NCBI GenBank assembly: GCA_963755195.1
Contig: CAVWIZ010000006.1
Location: 434,001-498,000, forward strand
DNA: 64,000 nt
Reading direction: 5' to 3'
Source of the DNA: CAVQJU01 sp963755195
Lineage (GTDB): Bacteria; Acidobacteriota; Vicinamibacteria; Vicinamibacterales; CAVVIG01
The stretch's first letter is position 1. Each line of letters starts with the position of its first letter. The position numbers and the translations under genes were made by a program. A model generated the notes under the pieces. It had not been told where the DNA came from. It did no database searches and saw only the letters and a list, made by a program, of their open reading frames with translations. Below are positions 8,903 through 18,444 of this stretch, in pieces.

Positions 8903-10039
8903 CTATCTGCAAATCGGCGGCGCGGTGTGCCCGTCGATCTGCGTCAGCACGTTCTGAACGGCGGCCGCGTGGCCGCAGCTGTTCACACGGTACCGAAGAT
9001 ACTCCTGCAGCCAGACGGCGTCGCCTTCGGTATCGACGCTCGAGTACGTCGGGCTGCGCCTGAGGCCGTCACGATACGTCGCCTCGAGCTGGTTCCGGAA
9101 GTCGAGCGTTTCGTTGCGTGGCGGAAACAGCACCGCGCCGGTGGAGGGGTTGCCGCAGGCGACCGGCCCCGCAACGCCGTCGAACTGGATCAACACGCGG
9201 TCGATGGCCTGCTGGTGCGTGCACCGAGACACGCGATACCGCAAGTACTCCTGCATCCAGACGGCGTCGCCTTCGGTGTCCACGAAGGTCGGCAAGGCCG
9301 CACGGCGCAGGCCGTCGCGATACTTCGCCTCGAGCTGATTGCGAAAGTCCAGCGACTCATTCCGCGGCGGGAACGAGACGGTCACCCCTCCGCTGCCGCC
9401 GCCCGAAGGTGTCCCGCCGCTCGCCGTGCTGCCATAGAGCGCCGCCGCCCCCGCGATGTCGTCGGCCGTCAGGTGATTGACGTTGCTGACGTGACTGTTC
9501 ATGACCGCCGACACGCTCTGGCCGTGATCGTCCGGGTGATCGAGACCCAGGATGTGTCCGAACTCGTGCAGCGCCACACGGCGGAGATCGGTCGCGCCCG
9601 TCCGCAGGGCGCCGGAGTATGCGTCCCAACTGACGTTCGTGTTGAAAATGACGTCACCCTCGGTGCGTACATCCCGCCGCAGCCAGTTCGTCGTCACCGC
9701 CAGCGTCGTGTGGTCGAAGGTCATGCCGTAGACGTCCGTGGAGAAGAACACGTTGTTGACGCCGTTGCCGTCGCCTTTGGCCGCGGTCGAATCGCGGACG
9801 GCGATGAACTGGAGGCGGCCGATGTTCTGGTTCCATTCGTCCAGCGCCGATTCAGCCACCGCGCCGTAGCTGCTCGATCCGTCGCTCAAGACGCGCGACG
9901 TCGATCCCAGCTGCAGGTGCATCGTGACGGTGCCGTCCGGCCACCTGTCGTCGATGATCACGAAGCTCGAGAGTGTTCGCGCACAGAGCCCCACCAGCAC
10001 GACGGCCAGTCCCGCCAGGGTCAGGCGGCCGGGCGTCAT
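8903..10039 (-). CDS. Secreted matrixin-type zinc metalloprotease with two C-terminal repeat modules
   Basis: 378 residues. A signal peptide or anchor occupies residues 1-30. The protease domain carries the full metzincin zinc motif HEFGHILGLDHPDD at about 157-170 and the Met-turn SAVMN about 12 residues later, with ADDIAGAAALYG closing the domain. A Gly/Ser linker follows. Then come two copies of an about 75-residue module (about 222-298 and 302-378). Each begins FPPRNE(S/T)LDFRNQLE and ends with a Cys-containing EYLRYRV..C segment and a (I/F)DG close. The start ATG overlaps the stop of the upstream gene as ATGA, so the pair is coupled. The modules are probably surface or substrate-binding; I know no name for them. 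Confidence 0.88.
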   Translation of the reverse strand: MTPGRLTLAGLAVVLVGLCARTLSSFVIIDDRWPDGTVTMHLQLGSTSRVLSDGSSSYGAVAESALDEWNQNIGRLQFIAVRDSTAAKGDGNGVNNVFFSTDVYGMTFDHTTLAVTTNWLRRDVRTEGDVIFNTNVSWDAYSGALRTGATDLRRVALHEFGHILGLDHPDDHGQSVSAVMNSHVSNVNHLTADDIAGAAALYGSTASGGTPSGGGSGGVTVSFPPRNESLDFRNQLEAKYRDGLRRAALPTFVDTEGDAVWMQEYLRYRVSRCTHQQAIDRVLIQFDGVAGPVACGNPSTGAVLFPPRNETLDFRNQLEATYRDGLRRSPTYSSVDTEGDAVWLQEYLRYRVNSCGHAAAVQNVLTQIDGHTAPPICR

Positions 10040-10614
10040 CGGCCTGCTGCCTGCGCGCGGACCTTGTCCCCAATCGCGCGGACGAACTCGTCGAGTGACA
10101 GGGTTCGCGGCGGGGCGATGAAGGCCGGCGGCCGCGCGTTCCCAACCTCGTTCAGGCTGGCCAGCGGACGTCCGTCGTGGGTGCGGACCGTGTCGGCGCC
10201 CGTTCGCGGATCCGGCACGATGCGGAATCGGCCGTACATGAACCCGACGAGCGGACTGGCGGGACGGCCGGCTTCGTTGATGAACAGCACATCGCGATCG
10301 CCCACGTGGAATGCCGGCATGCCGGCGACGTTGAGCGTGTCGTCGCCGACCGTGCCGCCGAGGAACTCGAACGAGCGCTCGGCGTAGGTCGGACCTTTGA
10401 GCGTGCGTTCGATGGATACGGTGACGTCGGTCACGATGGCCCGGCCCGTGCGGGATTCGACCCAGACCGACCGCATGGCCGCGACGCGGGCCACGATGAC
10501 GCTTTCCGCCCGCATGACCATCTCGTCGAAACTGGGCGCCACGACTGTCGTGGACGACACGGGAAGCACCGCGGCAAACACGGCCGCGGCGCACAGAAGG
10601 CTGGTGCGGCGCAT
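10036..10614 (-). CDS. Secreted protein of unknown function paired with the matrixin
   Basis: About 192 residues from the start MRRTSLLCAAAV, which places a signal peptide first; an in-frame ATG 13 codons upstream is possible but would precede it. The mature part has VARVAAMRSVWVESRTGRAIVT, LKG, and FEFLGGTVGDDTLNVAGMPAFHVGDRDVLFI. This is a pattern common in exported acidobacterial proteins encoded next to matrixins. There are no catalytic residues I can name. It overlaps the protease start by four bases and so is made together with it; an accessory or inhibitor role is inference from context only. Confidence 0.75.
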   Translation of the reverse strand: MRRTSLLCAAAVFAAVLPVSSTTVVAPSFDEMVMRAESVIVARVAAMRSVWVESRTGRAIVTDVTVSIERTLKGPTYAERSFEFLGGTVGDDTLNVAGMPAFHVGDRDVLFINEAGRPASPLVGFMYGRFRIVPDPRTGADTVRTHDGRPLASLNEVGNARPPAFIAPPRTLSLDEFVRAIGDKVRAQAAGR

Positions 10615-10665
10615 CACCCTGGTGTATCGGTCAATTGGCGGGATTTTCATCATCCTGGAGTGCGG

Positions 10666-12525
10666 TCAGACTGCTGCCGGCGCCGGTTCCGGAGCGGCTG
10701 CCGCCGGCAGGTAGATGAGGAACGTCGCGCCGCTACCGGGTTCGCTTGCGACGGTGATGTGCCCCGCGCTTTGCTTGACGATTCCGTACACAATCGACAG
10801 CCCCAGGCCCGTGCCTTTGCCCTGTTCCTTGGTCGTAAAGAACGGCTCGAAGAGCTTCGCTTTCGTCTGCTCGTCCATGCCGGTGCCTGTGTCGGCGACG
10901 CTCAGCCGGGCGTAGTGTCCCGCCCGTCCCTCGGCCGTCACCTCTGCCGCCGCTTCGTCGAGCTCGATGTCGTCAATGGTGACGGTGATGCGGCCGCCCC
11001 CGGGCATCGCGTCGCGCGCATTGATCACGAGATTCAGGACCACCTGTTCGATCTGCGCGGGGTCGGCCATCACCGTGAGCTGCGGCGCATCGCGCACGAT
11101 GTGCAGGTCGATCTCAGGCCCGATGAGCCGCCGGAGCATCGTTTCCATGCCCGAAACGACGTCGGCGAGCGCGAACAGCCGCGGCCGCGTCGGCTGCCGG
11201 CGGCTGAAGGCGAGCAGCTGACGCGTCAATCCGGCGCCGCGCTCGACCGACAGCTTGATTTCGGTGATTTCGCCGCGGAGCGAGCTGTCGGCCTGCACGT
11301 CGATGAGGAGCAGATCGGCCGACCCCATGATGCTCATGAGGATGTTGTTGAAATCGTGGGCGACGCCGCTCGCGAGGCGTCCGATGGCCTCGAGCTTCTG
11401 CGACTGCCGGAGCTGCTCTTCGAGGACGCGCCGTTCGGTGACGTCGCGGACGAATCCCGTCATCGCGCGCTTGCTTTCCGCTCCGACTCGCGCGACGGTC
11501 AACTCGAGTGGGAACTCCGTGCCGTCGGCGCGAATGCCGGTCAGCTCGAGTTGCCGCCGCGACAGAGGTCCGTGTCCGGTGGCCAGGTACTGGCCGAACG
11601 CCTCGAGGGCGGTGGCCCGGCCGTCGGCCGGCAGCAGAATCCCGACGTTGCGGCCAAGAATGTCCGTACGCCGGTATCCAAACATCTCCTCGGCGGCGGG
11701 GTTGAACTCGCGGATGGCCAACTGCGCGTCCATGGTGATGATGGCGTCGCTCGCGGCGTCGAGAATGGCGCCCTGCTTGGCTTCGCTGTCGACGCCGGCG
11801 CGATACATCTTGTAGGTCAGGTAGAGCGGCGCCAGGATCAGCAGCAGCGCGAACCAGATGCCGGAGCGTTCGGTCACGGCAATCACGATGGCCGCGGCCG
11901 CGGCGCCGAGCACGTAGCTGGGCCCGCTCGGTGCGAAATCCGTCTTCCAGATCCGCCAGGCGCTTTGCCGGGTCGTCAGGGCGATCGCGATCGCGATCGG
12001 CACGGTGTTGACGAAGAAGTACGTGAAGGCCATTCCGATCAGGGGTACGACCAGGGTCACCAGGTCGACCGTCGACGTGGTCCCGCCGAGCCGGCGATAC
12101 ACCTGTCCCGAGGCCTCCACCGTCAGCACGAGAATCGAGACGTTGAACAGCGCGCGGTAGAACGGATTGGGGTTGGCCGTGGACTGATTCAGCCGCGTCT
12201 GGCTCCACCCGCTGGCGGCGGCGACGATCATCGTGGCGTGGGGGCCGCGCAGGATGAGCGCCGCGATATCCACGACGTACGACACCGACATGTTCGAGCC
12301 GCTGGCGATGGGAAACTGGACCTTGAAGGCCGACGTCAGCGAGGAGAGCAGAACGAGAAGGAGGAGGGGCAGGATCGGGGTGAACGTCGCGCGGGGCACC
12401 AGCACCGCAAAGGTGACCGCACCCAGGGCGATGACGCTGATGATGTACCAGCGGGCTCGCGGCGGAAGATCCCGAAGCAACAACTTCAGTATACACAGTG
12501 AGGCCGCGGCCGCCGCGGTTGACAT
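10666..12525 (-). CDS. Membrane-bound PAS sensor histidine kinase
   Basis: 619 residues. Residues 20-255 hold about seven or eight hydrophobic segments forming an integral sensor module with no periplasmic domain. A PAS domain follows (AASDAIITMDAQLAIREFNPAAEEMFGYRR, about 268-380). Then come the phosphoacceptor H-box GVAHDFNNIL near 388, N-box NARDAM near 500, G1 box DTGTGMD near 548 and G2 box GKGTGLGLS near 572. The GVAHDFNN form belongs to the NtrB-like HisKA group. No response regulator is adjacent. It is transcribed divergently from the hlyD efflux operon, with only about 33 bases between, so its promoter must overlap the operator at 12528-12558. Confidence 0.9.
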   Translation of the reverse strand: MSTAAAAASLCILKLLLRDLPPRARWYIISVIALGAVTFAVLVPRATFTPILPLLLLVLLSSLTSAFKVQFPIASGSNMSVSYVVDIAALILRGPHATMIVAAASGWSQTRLNQSTANPNPFYRALFNVSILVLTVEASGQVYRRLGGTTSTVDLVTLVVPLIGMAFTYFFVNTVPIAIAIALTTRQSAWRIWKTDFAPSGPSYVLGAAAAAIVIAVTERSGIWFALLLILAPLYLTYKMYRAGVDSEAKQGAILDAASDAIITMDAQLAIREFNPAAEEMFGYRRTDILGRNVGILLPADGRATALEAFGQYLATGHGPLSRRQLELTGIRADGTEFPLELTVARVGAESKRAMTGFVRDVTERRVLEEQLRQSQKLEAIGRLASGVAHDFNNILMSIMGSADLLLIDVQADSSLRGEITEIKLSVERGAGLTRQLLAFSRRQPTRPRLFALADVVSGMETMLRRLIGPEIDLHIVRDAPQLTVMADPAQIEQVVLNLVINARDAMPGGGRITVTIDDIELDEAAAEVTAEGRAGHYARLSVADTGTGMDEQTKAKLFEPFFTTKEQGKGTGLGLSIVYGIVKQSAGHITVASEPGSGATFLIYLPAAAAPEPAPAAV

Positions 12526-12558
12526 CAGTCAAACACTTGTTTTATACAGATGTTTGAC
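12519..12558 (+). promoter_or_regulatory. Promoter and TetR-type operator of the efflux operon
   Basis: TTGACA at 12519-12524 and TATACA at 12543-12548 (18-base spacer) form a promoter for hlyD. Two inverted 13-mers, GTCAAACACTTGT (12528-12540) and ACAGATGTTTGAC (12546-12558), match at 11 of 13 positions around a five-base centre and cover the spacer, the -10 and the start codon. A smaller palindrome AAACA-CT-TGTTT sits in the left arm. It is the expected place for a repressor such as the TetR protein encoded at the end of the operon. Confidence 0.6.
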
Positions 12559-13605
12559 ATGAAACGCGCAAAAACGAGCCTCGTCCTCCTCGTGCTGATT
12601 GGCGCCGGCGTCGGCGCCTACAGGTATCTGAACCGCAGCCCGACGAGCCTCGTTCTCACCGGCATTGTCACGACCAACGACGTCGTCGTCAGCCCGCAGA
12701 TCGCCGGCCAGATCCGACAGCTCCTGGTCACCGAGGGCGATGTGGTCACGAAGGATCAGCTGCTGGCGGTCATCGTGCCCGACGAGCTGCGGGCCGACAG
12801 CGCCTACTACGCGCGCAGCGCCGAAGGCATCGGGTCGCAGGTGCACGAAACCGAGGCGGCGCTCCGGTTCCAGCAACGGCAGACGACCGACTCGATTCAA
12901 CAGGCGGAAGCGACGCTGGCCTCCATCCAGGCGCAGCAGGCGGCGGCGGTCGCGAATCTCGAGAACGCGCGGCTGGTGTTCGAGCGGACCAAGAACCTGT
13001 CGCAGCGGGGCATCGAGACGGCGCAGGCGCTCGATCAGGCGCGCACCGCGCTCGAGGCGGCGCAGGCTCAGCTTGATTCGCTCAAGAAGCAGGTCGACGC
13101 CCAGCGCTCGGCGGTGGCGTTGGCGCGCTCGAATGCCGAGCAGGTCGCCATCCGCCGCAGTCAGGTGCAGACCATGCAATTGCAGCAGCAGGCCGCCAAC
13201 TCGCAGCGCGCGAAAGCCGACGTTCGCCTGGCCTACACCGAAATCCACGCGCCGATCGACGGCATCGTGGACGTACGAGCCGTTCGCGTCGGCGAAGTCG
13301 TCAGTCCCGGCCAGCCGGTCGTCACGCTCGTCAACCCGGACGATCTGTGGGTGCGCGCGGACGTCGAGGAGACGTACATCGAGACCATACGACTCGGCGA
13401 CAAGATGACCGTGCGCCTGCCCTCGGGCGACCTACGCGAGGGGACGGTCTTCTATCGCGGCGTCGATGCGTCGTTCGCGACCCAGCGCGACGTCAGCCGC
13501 ACCAAGCGCGACATCAAGACGTTCGAGATTCGCCTTCGCGTCGATAACCGCGACCGCCGCCTGGCCCTCGGGATGACGGCCTACGTGCTGCTGCCCCTCA
13601 AGTAA
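12559..13605 (+). CDS. HlyD-family membrane fusion (periplasmic adaptor) protein
   Basis: About 348 residues. An N-terminal membrane anchor (residues 5-22) leads into a biotinyl-lipoyl half (IVTTNDVVVSPQIAGQI). A long helical hairpin rich in Q, A and E (about 80-215) follows, then the second lipoyl half (ADVRLAYTEIHAPIDGIV) and a beta-barrel domain (GDKMTVRLPSGD). This is the YbhG/EmrA organisation. I start at the ATG at 12559 (MKRAKTSL); an in-frame ATG at 12550 lies inside the operator and almost on the -10. It is the first gene of a four-gene efflux operon and its stop overlaps the next start (TAATG). Confidence 0.9.
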   Translation: MKRAKTSLVLLVLIGAGVGAYRYLNRSPTSLVLTGIVTTNDVVVSPQIAGQIRQLLVTEGDVVTKDQLLAVIVPDELRADSAYYARSAEGIGSQVHETEAALRFQQRQTTDSIQQAEATLASIQAQQAAAVANLENARLVFERTKNLSQRGIETAQALDQARTALEAAQAQLDSLKKQVDAQRSAVALARSNAEQVAIRRSQVQTMQLQQQAANSQRAKADVRLAYTEIHAPIDGIVDVRAVRVGEVVSPGQPVVTLVNPDDLWVRADVEETYIETIRLGDKMTVRLPSGDLREGTVFYRGVDASFATQRDVSRTKRDIKTFEIRLRVDNRDRRLALGMTAYVLLPLK

Positions 13606-14591
13606 TGGCCGCCATCGACGTCCGGAACATCGTCAAGAAGTTCGGCGACTTCACCGCCGTGAACGGCATTACCTTCGATGTCCCCGACGGAGAGATTTTC
13701 GGTCTGCTCGGCCCGAACGGCGCCGGCAAATCGACGCTCATCCGGATGATGACGACACTCATGCTGCCGACGACGGGCACGGCGATCGTCAACGGCTTCG
13801 ACGTCGTCAAGCAGTCGGATGGGGTCCGCCGGTCGATCGGCGTCATTCCGCAGGCCCTCACCACCGATCTGGAGCTGAGCGTCGAGGAGAACCTCCTCAT
13901 CTTCGCCAAGCTCTACGGCGTGCCGAAGGAGAAACGCAATCGGCTGATTCCGCAGCTCCTCGAGTTCGTCGAGCTGACGCAGTGGGCCAAGGCGCAGGTC
14001 AAGAACCTGTCGGGCGGCATGCGGCGCCGCGTGGAGATCGCGCGCGGGCTGGTGCACGAGCCGCGGATTTTCTTTCTCGACGAGCCGACGACCGGCCTCG
14101 ATCCGGTCTCGCGCGTCAACGTCTGGGAGATGCTGCAGCGGATCAAGTCGGAACGGCAGCTCACGATTCTCATCACGACGCACTACATGGACGAGGCCGA
14201 CAAGCTCTGCGATCGCATCGCCATCGTCGATCACGGCGACCTCAAGGCGCTCGATTCGCCGATGAAGCTGAAGACGTCGATTCCGAGCAACAACGTGCTC
14301 GAGGTCAGCTTCGCGTCCGCGCCGCCGGGCTGGATCGAACGGCTCCAGACGTTGCCGGAAGTCGACAGCGTCAACGCGCACGACTCGGTCTTCAGGATCT
14401 CGTCGCGCAACGGGCCGGCGACCACCATGGCGCTGCTCGACGCGGCGGCGGTGGCCGGCGTCACGGTGCGATCGCTGGCGGTCGAGAGCACGACGCTCGA
14501 CGATGTCTTCGTGCACTACACCGGGCGCGACCTGCGCGACGCGCTGCAGGACGCGAAGCCGCAGGAGTCCGCATTCATCATGCGCCGGTAG
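13605..14591 (+). CDS. ABC exporter ATPase (DrrA/YbhF type)
   Basis: 328 residues. Walker A GPNGAGKST near residue 37-45, Q-loop GVIPQ near 85, signature LSGGMRRR near 133, Walker B FFLDEPTTGLD near 155 and H-loop TTHYMDEAD follow in order. A C-terminal regulatory domain of about 90 residues is typical of DrrA-like ATPases. It powers export with the permease encoded next. The start overlaps the hlyD stop by one base, showing tight coupling. Confidence 0.94.
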   Translation: MAAIDVRNIVKKFGDFTAVNGITFDVPDGEIFGLLGPNGAGKSTLIRMMTTLMLPTTGTAIVNGFDVVKQSDGVRRSIGVIPQALTTDLELSVEENLLIFAKLYGVPKEKRNRLIPQLLEFVELTQWAKAQVKNLSGGMRRRVEIARGLVHEPRIFFLDEPTTGLDPVSRVNVWEMLQRIKSERQLTILITTHYMDEADKLCDRIAIVDHGDLKALDSPMKLKTSIPSNNVLEVSFASAPPGWIERLQTLPEVDSVNAHDSVFRISSRNGPATTMALLDAAAVAGVTVRSLAVESTTLDDVFVHYTGRDLRDALQDAKPQESAFIMRR

Positions 14592-14607
14592 CTGGAGGGA
14601 GACTGTC

Positions 14608-15720
14608 ATGCATCGCACCTGGGCCATCGTCGAACGCGAGCTCCGCCGCTTTCGCCGCAGCCCGATCCTGATCGTCATCTCGATGGTGTTTCCGCTGGTG
14701 CAGCTCGTCGTGCTGGGCTACGCGTTCGGCGGCAACGTGAAGCACCTGAAGATCGCCATCGTCGATCAGGACGGCGGCGTGCCGGCAGTGAGAGTCCGCG
14801 AGCTGGCCACGGCCGTGGCGGGCGGCGCACGCACGTTCGACGTCGTCCAATACGCGGACCAGGGCCGGGCGGTCGAGGATCTGCGGGACGGGCGGATCAA
14901 CGGCGTTCTGACGATTCCGCCGGAGTTCTCGCGTCGTGTCCTCTCGAAAAACGATCCGCACATCGCGCTCATCGAGGACAACACCGACAACTTCGTGTCG
15001 GCGACGCTCGTGGGCGCGACCGGCAGCCTGATGGCGTCGTTCGTCCAGCCGACCTCGCTCCCGCGCATCTCCGGCGTGCCCCGGCTCGACGTGGTCGAAG
15101 TGTATCCGTACGTGCCCTACGTGCAGTATCTGCTGCCGGGAATCATCGTGATGTCGATCTTCATGATGGTGATGATCGGCGGCGGCATCATCTTCATCGA
15201 CGACAAGGCGCGCGGCCTCCACGAGGGGTATCTCGTGACGCCGATCACCAAGCTCGAGCTGGTGGCCGGCTTCAACCTCTCGGGGACCATCAAGGCCGTG
15301 TTGGCGGGCGCTTCGATCATGATCGTCGGCAGCCTCATCGCCGGCATCCCGAACCCGTTCGAGCCGTTCCGGCTGCTCCGCCTGTTTGTCGTCGTCTGCT
15401 TCACGGCGTTCGCGCTGATCAGCATGATGTTTCTCATCATGGTCCGCGTGACGGATCCGCTGATGCCGCGCGCGATCTTCGGCGTGCTCAACACGCTGCT
15501 GTACTTCCCGAGCGGCGCCATCTATCCGCAGCAGGGATTCCCGACCTGGATGCAGTGGATTGCCGCGGTCGACCCGTTCACGTATTCCGTCCACGCGTTC
15601 AAGAGCCTGGTGCTCAAGAACACCGGTTTCGGCGCGATTGGCGGCGACCTGCTGTACCTGACCGTGTTTTCGACGATTTGCATGACCGCGGCGACGCTGC
15701 TGTTCAAGCGGACCCTCTAG
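14608..15720 (+). CDS. ABC-2 type permease (YbhS/YbhR type)
   Basis: 370 residues with the ABC-2 layout. One helix lies near the N-terminus (RSPILIVISMVFPLVQLVVLGYAFGG), followed by a periplasmic domain of about 130 residues and then five C-terminal helices beginning YVQYLLPGIIVMSIFMM. It should pair as a homodimer with the ATPase. The ATG at 14608 has a strong GGAGGGA ribosome site about nine bases upstream; earlier in-frame starts lie inside the ATPase gene. In E. coli the related ybhGFSR cluster has two permeases; here there is one. Confidence 0.92.
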   Translation: MHRTWAIVERELRRFRRSPILIVISMVFPLVQLVVLGYAFGGNVKHLKIAIVDQDGGVPAVRVRELATAVAGGARTFDVVQYADQGRAVEDLRDGRINGVLTIPPEFSRRVLSKNDPHIALIEDNTDNFVSATLVGATGSLMASFVQPTSLPRISGVPRLDVVEVYPYVPYVQYLLPGIIVMSIFMMVMIGGGIIFIDDKARGLHEGYLVTPITKLELVAGFNLSGTIKAVLAGASIMIVGSLIAGIPNPFEPFRLLRLFVVVCFTAFALISMMFLIMVRVTDPLMPRAIFGVLNTLLYFPSGAIYPQQGFPTWMQWIAAVDPFTYSVHAFKSLVLKNTGFGAIGGDLLYLTVFSTICMTAATLLFKRTL

Positions 15721-15724
15721 ACCG

Positions 15725-16358
15725 ATGCGAGAACATGATCGACAAACGCGCGAACGTGTGTTGAAGGCCGCGGCGCAGCTGTTCGCGGACCGCGGCTTCA
15801 AGAAGGTCACGGTGCGCGACATCTGCCGGACCGCCCGCGCCAACGTCGCGGCGGTGAACTACCACTTTGGCGACAAGGGCGGGCTGTACCGCGAAGTGCT
15901 GCAGCTGGCCGCCGACACCATGCGCGCCACCAGCGAGGCGGCGCGCGAAGCCGGGGCCGGACTGCCGGCCGACGAGCGGCTGCGGCAGTACATTCAGGTG
16001 TCGCTGTGCCGGGTGATGAAGAACGGCAGCGCCAGCTGGATCTCGCGCCTGATCAACCGTGAGATTGCCGACCCCACCCCCGCGTTCGATACCCTGGTGG
16101 AGCAGGGCGTGCGGCCGAGGATCGACGAATCTATCGGCCATCGTCGCCGAGATGCTTGGGTGCCCCGTGGCCGACGAGCGCGTGCCCCGCTGCGTCGCCA
16201 GCATCCACGCGCAGTGGATTCTCTTCGTGCCCAACCCGATTGCCTCGCGGTTCCGGCAGAAGCTCCATCTGCGGAGCGAGGATGTGGATCGCGTCGGCCA
16301 GCACATCGCGGATTTCTCGCTGGCAGGAATTCGTGCTGTCGGCCGCGGCTCCGCGTGA
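15725..16358 (+). CDS. TetR-family repressor (CecR-like), split by a +1 frameshift
   Basis: The N-terminal DNA-binding domain is intact (ERVLKAAAQLFADRGFKKVTVRDICRTA, then NVAAVNYHFGDKGGLYREV). The C-terminal ligand domain continues in the next frame after about 16126, where removal of one G in GACGAATC joins RPRID to NLSAIVAEMLGC. The reconstructed protein is about 210 residues and its C-half (IHAQWILFVPNPIASRF) matches the DUF1956/CecR type. E. coli CecR controls an HlyD-ABC exporter operon, and here the gene is the last of such an operon. The inverted repeat upstream of hlyD is the probable operator. Confidence 0.8.
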
Positions 16359-16374
16359 TCGCTCCGCCGGCACG

Positions 16375-17386
16375 TCAATGCCGGCTGCGGTGCCAGCCGA
16401 AGCCCACCGAGACGACGAGCGACGGCGCGTAGCGATCGTCGGTCGCGATCGTGGTGCTGGGACCTGACTTCGAATACACGACCGTGTTCGACGCGACGTG
16501 GTAGAACGGCAGGATGGTGTCGGCCTGCACGAACATGCGTAGCGTGCTGGCCCTGGGCCATTCATAGCCGACTGTCAGCTCGCCTTGGAGTCCGCTGCCA
16601 CCAAAACTGCTCCGGTAGCCGCTGCTGGAGCCTGTGCTGCCACCGAAGTTGGTGAACCCATAACTGACGCCTCCGCCGATGTAGGGCGTGGCATTGGCCG
16701 TGGGCTTTATGAAATACAGACCCGCGAGCTTCAATAGCGACGACGCCGAGCCACCATGCGACGAGGCGTAGGGATTGTTTGCCCCGGATGATGACGGCAT
16801 CTGAGAATTGAGAAAGGAGATATCGATGCCGAAGGAGTTGAGCTCGGCGCGGTAGCCGAACCCAATCGTCGGTCCGCCGTACTGGCCGTCGCCGAAAATT
16901 GTGCCGTAGCCGAGGCGCGCGTACCCGAATGAGTCGGACCCGACCAGCTTCGTCCCCTCTACCTGTACGCGTGTCACGTTGGTGCGATCCACGTTGTTGA
17001 AACCGGTCATGGGGCGGCCCGTGATTATCGATCGGATCATCTGGCTGTAGAGCGCGGGCAGGTCATCAAGGCCGAGCGCGGTTCCTTCCCGATATCCGTT
17101 GGGCCCCGATAAGGTGACCACAATCGTCTCGCCCAGCCTGACGTGAGCCACCGTGTACGGCATCTGGCACCCTTCGGAGCTGACCCGCCAGCCGTTCGAG
17201 TTCGAACTGCCTGGCTATCAGGAGCAGGGCCGCGGTTCGATCCTGTCGGGAAAGCGTGTCGTGCGCCTCGTCAACGGTGATGCAGACGATCGCGTCCGGT
17301 TCACGCGACTGCGCACGAGCGGCTGTGGGCGCCATCAGCCCGGCCAGGAGCACCGCCGCCGACGTCATTGTGAGTGTCGTCCTCAT
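16375..17386 (-). CDS. Secreted protein with predicted outer-membrane beta-barrel, frameshifted
   Basis: The start MRTTLTMTSAAVLLAGLMAP gives a signal peptide ending TAARAQ, with an AAGGGAGG ribosome site just upstream. After VDEAHDTLSRQDRTAALLLIARQ the frame is lost at about 17175-17215. It continues in another frame as SSEGCQMPYTVAHVRLGETIVVTLSG to 16375. The C-terminal 180 residues alternate polar and aromatic residues (FGYARLGYG, PYIGGGVSYGF, LQGELTVGYEW, PSLVVSVGFGWHR) like a transmembrane beta-barrel ending with an aromatic strand. The N-terminal part resembles acidobacterial proteins of unknown role. Confidence 0.65.
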
Positions 17387-17558
17387 GTCGGTCCTCCCTT
17401 GATATGGCCAACGACGTGGAAGGAAGCGACCTCGAGCGTCGTGCGTCCACTCACTCATGTGAGAAGGGGCGGGAAACCGGCTCAGCGGAGGAGGGGCGGG
17501 TCGAAACGGCCTGGCCGGCGCGACCGACTATACTCGTCAGAGTGGAAATACGCGTGAA

Positions 17559-18374
17559 ATGGCGCCGTCAGAACGCAGCGGGAGCGACGTTTTGCCGCTG
17601 ACGCTCGGTCATTTTGGCGCCGGGGATCCGGATTCGCGCTTTACGTCGTCCTTACTCGATCACCTCGATCGGTTCCGAAAGAGCGTGATCCGGTCGTGCA
17701 TCGGCATCATGGTCGGCGTCGGTGTGGCGTTTACGTACATCAACCCGATCGTCGATTTCGTCTTCAGGCCAATCCGCAGTGTGTTGCCGCCCGGCAGCAA
17801 GATGATCTACACGGTGCCCGGCGAGGCCTTCTCGGTGTACGTCCAGATTTCCCTCATCGCCGCCGTGGTGCTGACCTCGCCGTTCATCATGTTTCAGGTC
17901 TGGCAGCTCATTGCGCCGGCGCTCTTCATCAAGGAAAAGCGCTTCGCGCTCTGGTTCATCCTGATGACGTCCGCGGGCTTCATCGGCGGCGCGGCCTTCA
18001 ATCACTACATCGCGTTCAAGATGCTGATGCTGTTTTTCGGCAGCTTCAACTCGACGCAGCTGGCCTTCATGCCGCGGCTGGACGACGTCTTCGACATGTA
18101 TACGAGGATGCTGTTCATCATGGGCATCGTGTTCCAGATGCCCACGCTCGTGTTCTTTCTGGCCAAGATGGGCCTGGTGACGGCCCGTTTCCTGGCGACA
18201 AAGATCAAATACGCGATCCTCGTCATCTTCATCGTCTCGGCCGTCGTCACGCCGAGCGGCGACCCCTACAACCAGACGATTCTCGCCTTGCCGATGATGG
18301 GACTTTACGTCTTCAGCATTCTCATCGCGTGGATCTTCGCGCCGGTCACGAAAAAGGCGGCCACAGACGAATAG
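17559..18374 (+). CDS. tatC: Twin-arginine translocase subunit TatC
   Basis: 271 residues with six membrane helices. The conserved N-terminal cytoplasmic segment (SSLLDHLDRFRKSVIRS) and the family landmarks YTVPGEAFSVYVQISLIAAVVLTSPFIMFQVWQLIAPALF and SAVVTPSGDPYNQ are all present. TatC binds the twin-arginine signal and forms the core of the translocase for folded proteins. No tatA or tatB is adjacent. A TATACT hexamer about 25 bases upstream of the ATG could be its -10. The long N-terminal extension (about 28 residues) is slightly unusual. Confidence 0.95.
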   Translation: MAPSERSGSDVLPLTLGHFGAGDPDSRFTSSLLDHLDRFRKSVIRSCIGIMVGVGVAFTYINPIVDFVFRPIRSVLPPGSKMIYTVPGEAFSVYVQISLIAAVVLTSPFIMFQVWQLIAPALFIKEKRFALWFILMTSAGFIGGAAFNHYIAFKMLMLFFGSFNSTQLAFMPRLDDVFDMYTRMLFIMGIVFQMPTLVFFLAKMGLVTARFLATKIKYAILVIFIVSAVVTPSGDPYNQTILALPMMGLYVFSILIAWIFAPVTKKAATDE

Positions 18375-18444
18375 TTCAAGGGGTTTGCACGTCATTCTGA
18401 CGACGGCCACCCCCCGGGGCGACCTACGCCAAGACTGCCGCGTC

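Noticed and set aside
10177..12501. 774-codon plus-strand frame opposite the histidine kinase
   Set aside because: It is antisense to three well-supported minus-strand genes and consists of low-complexity Arg/Asp/Gly.
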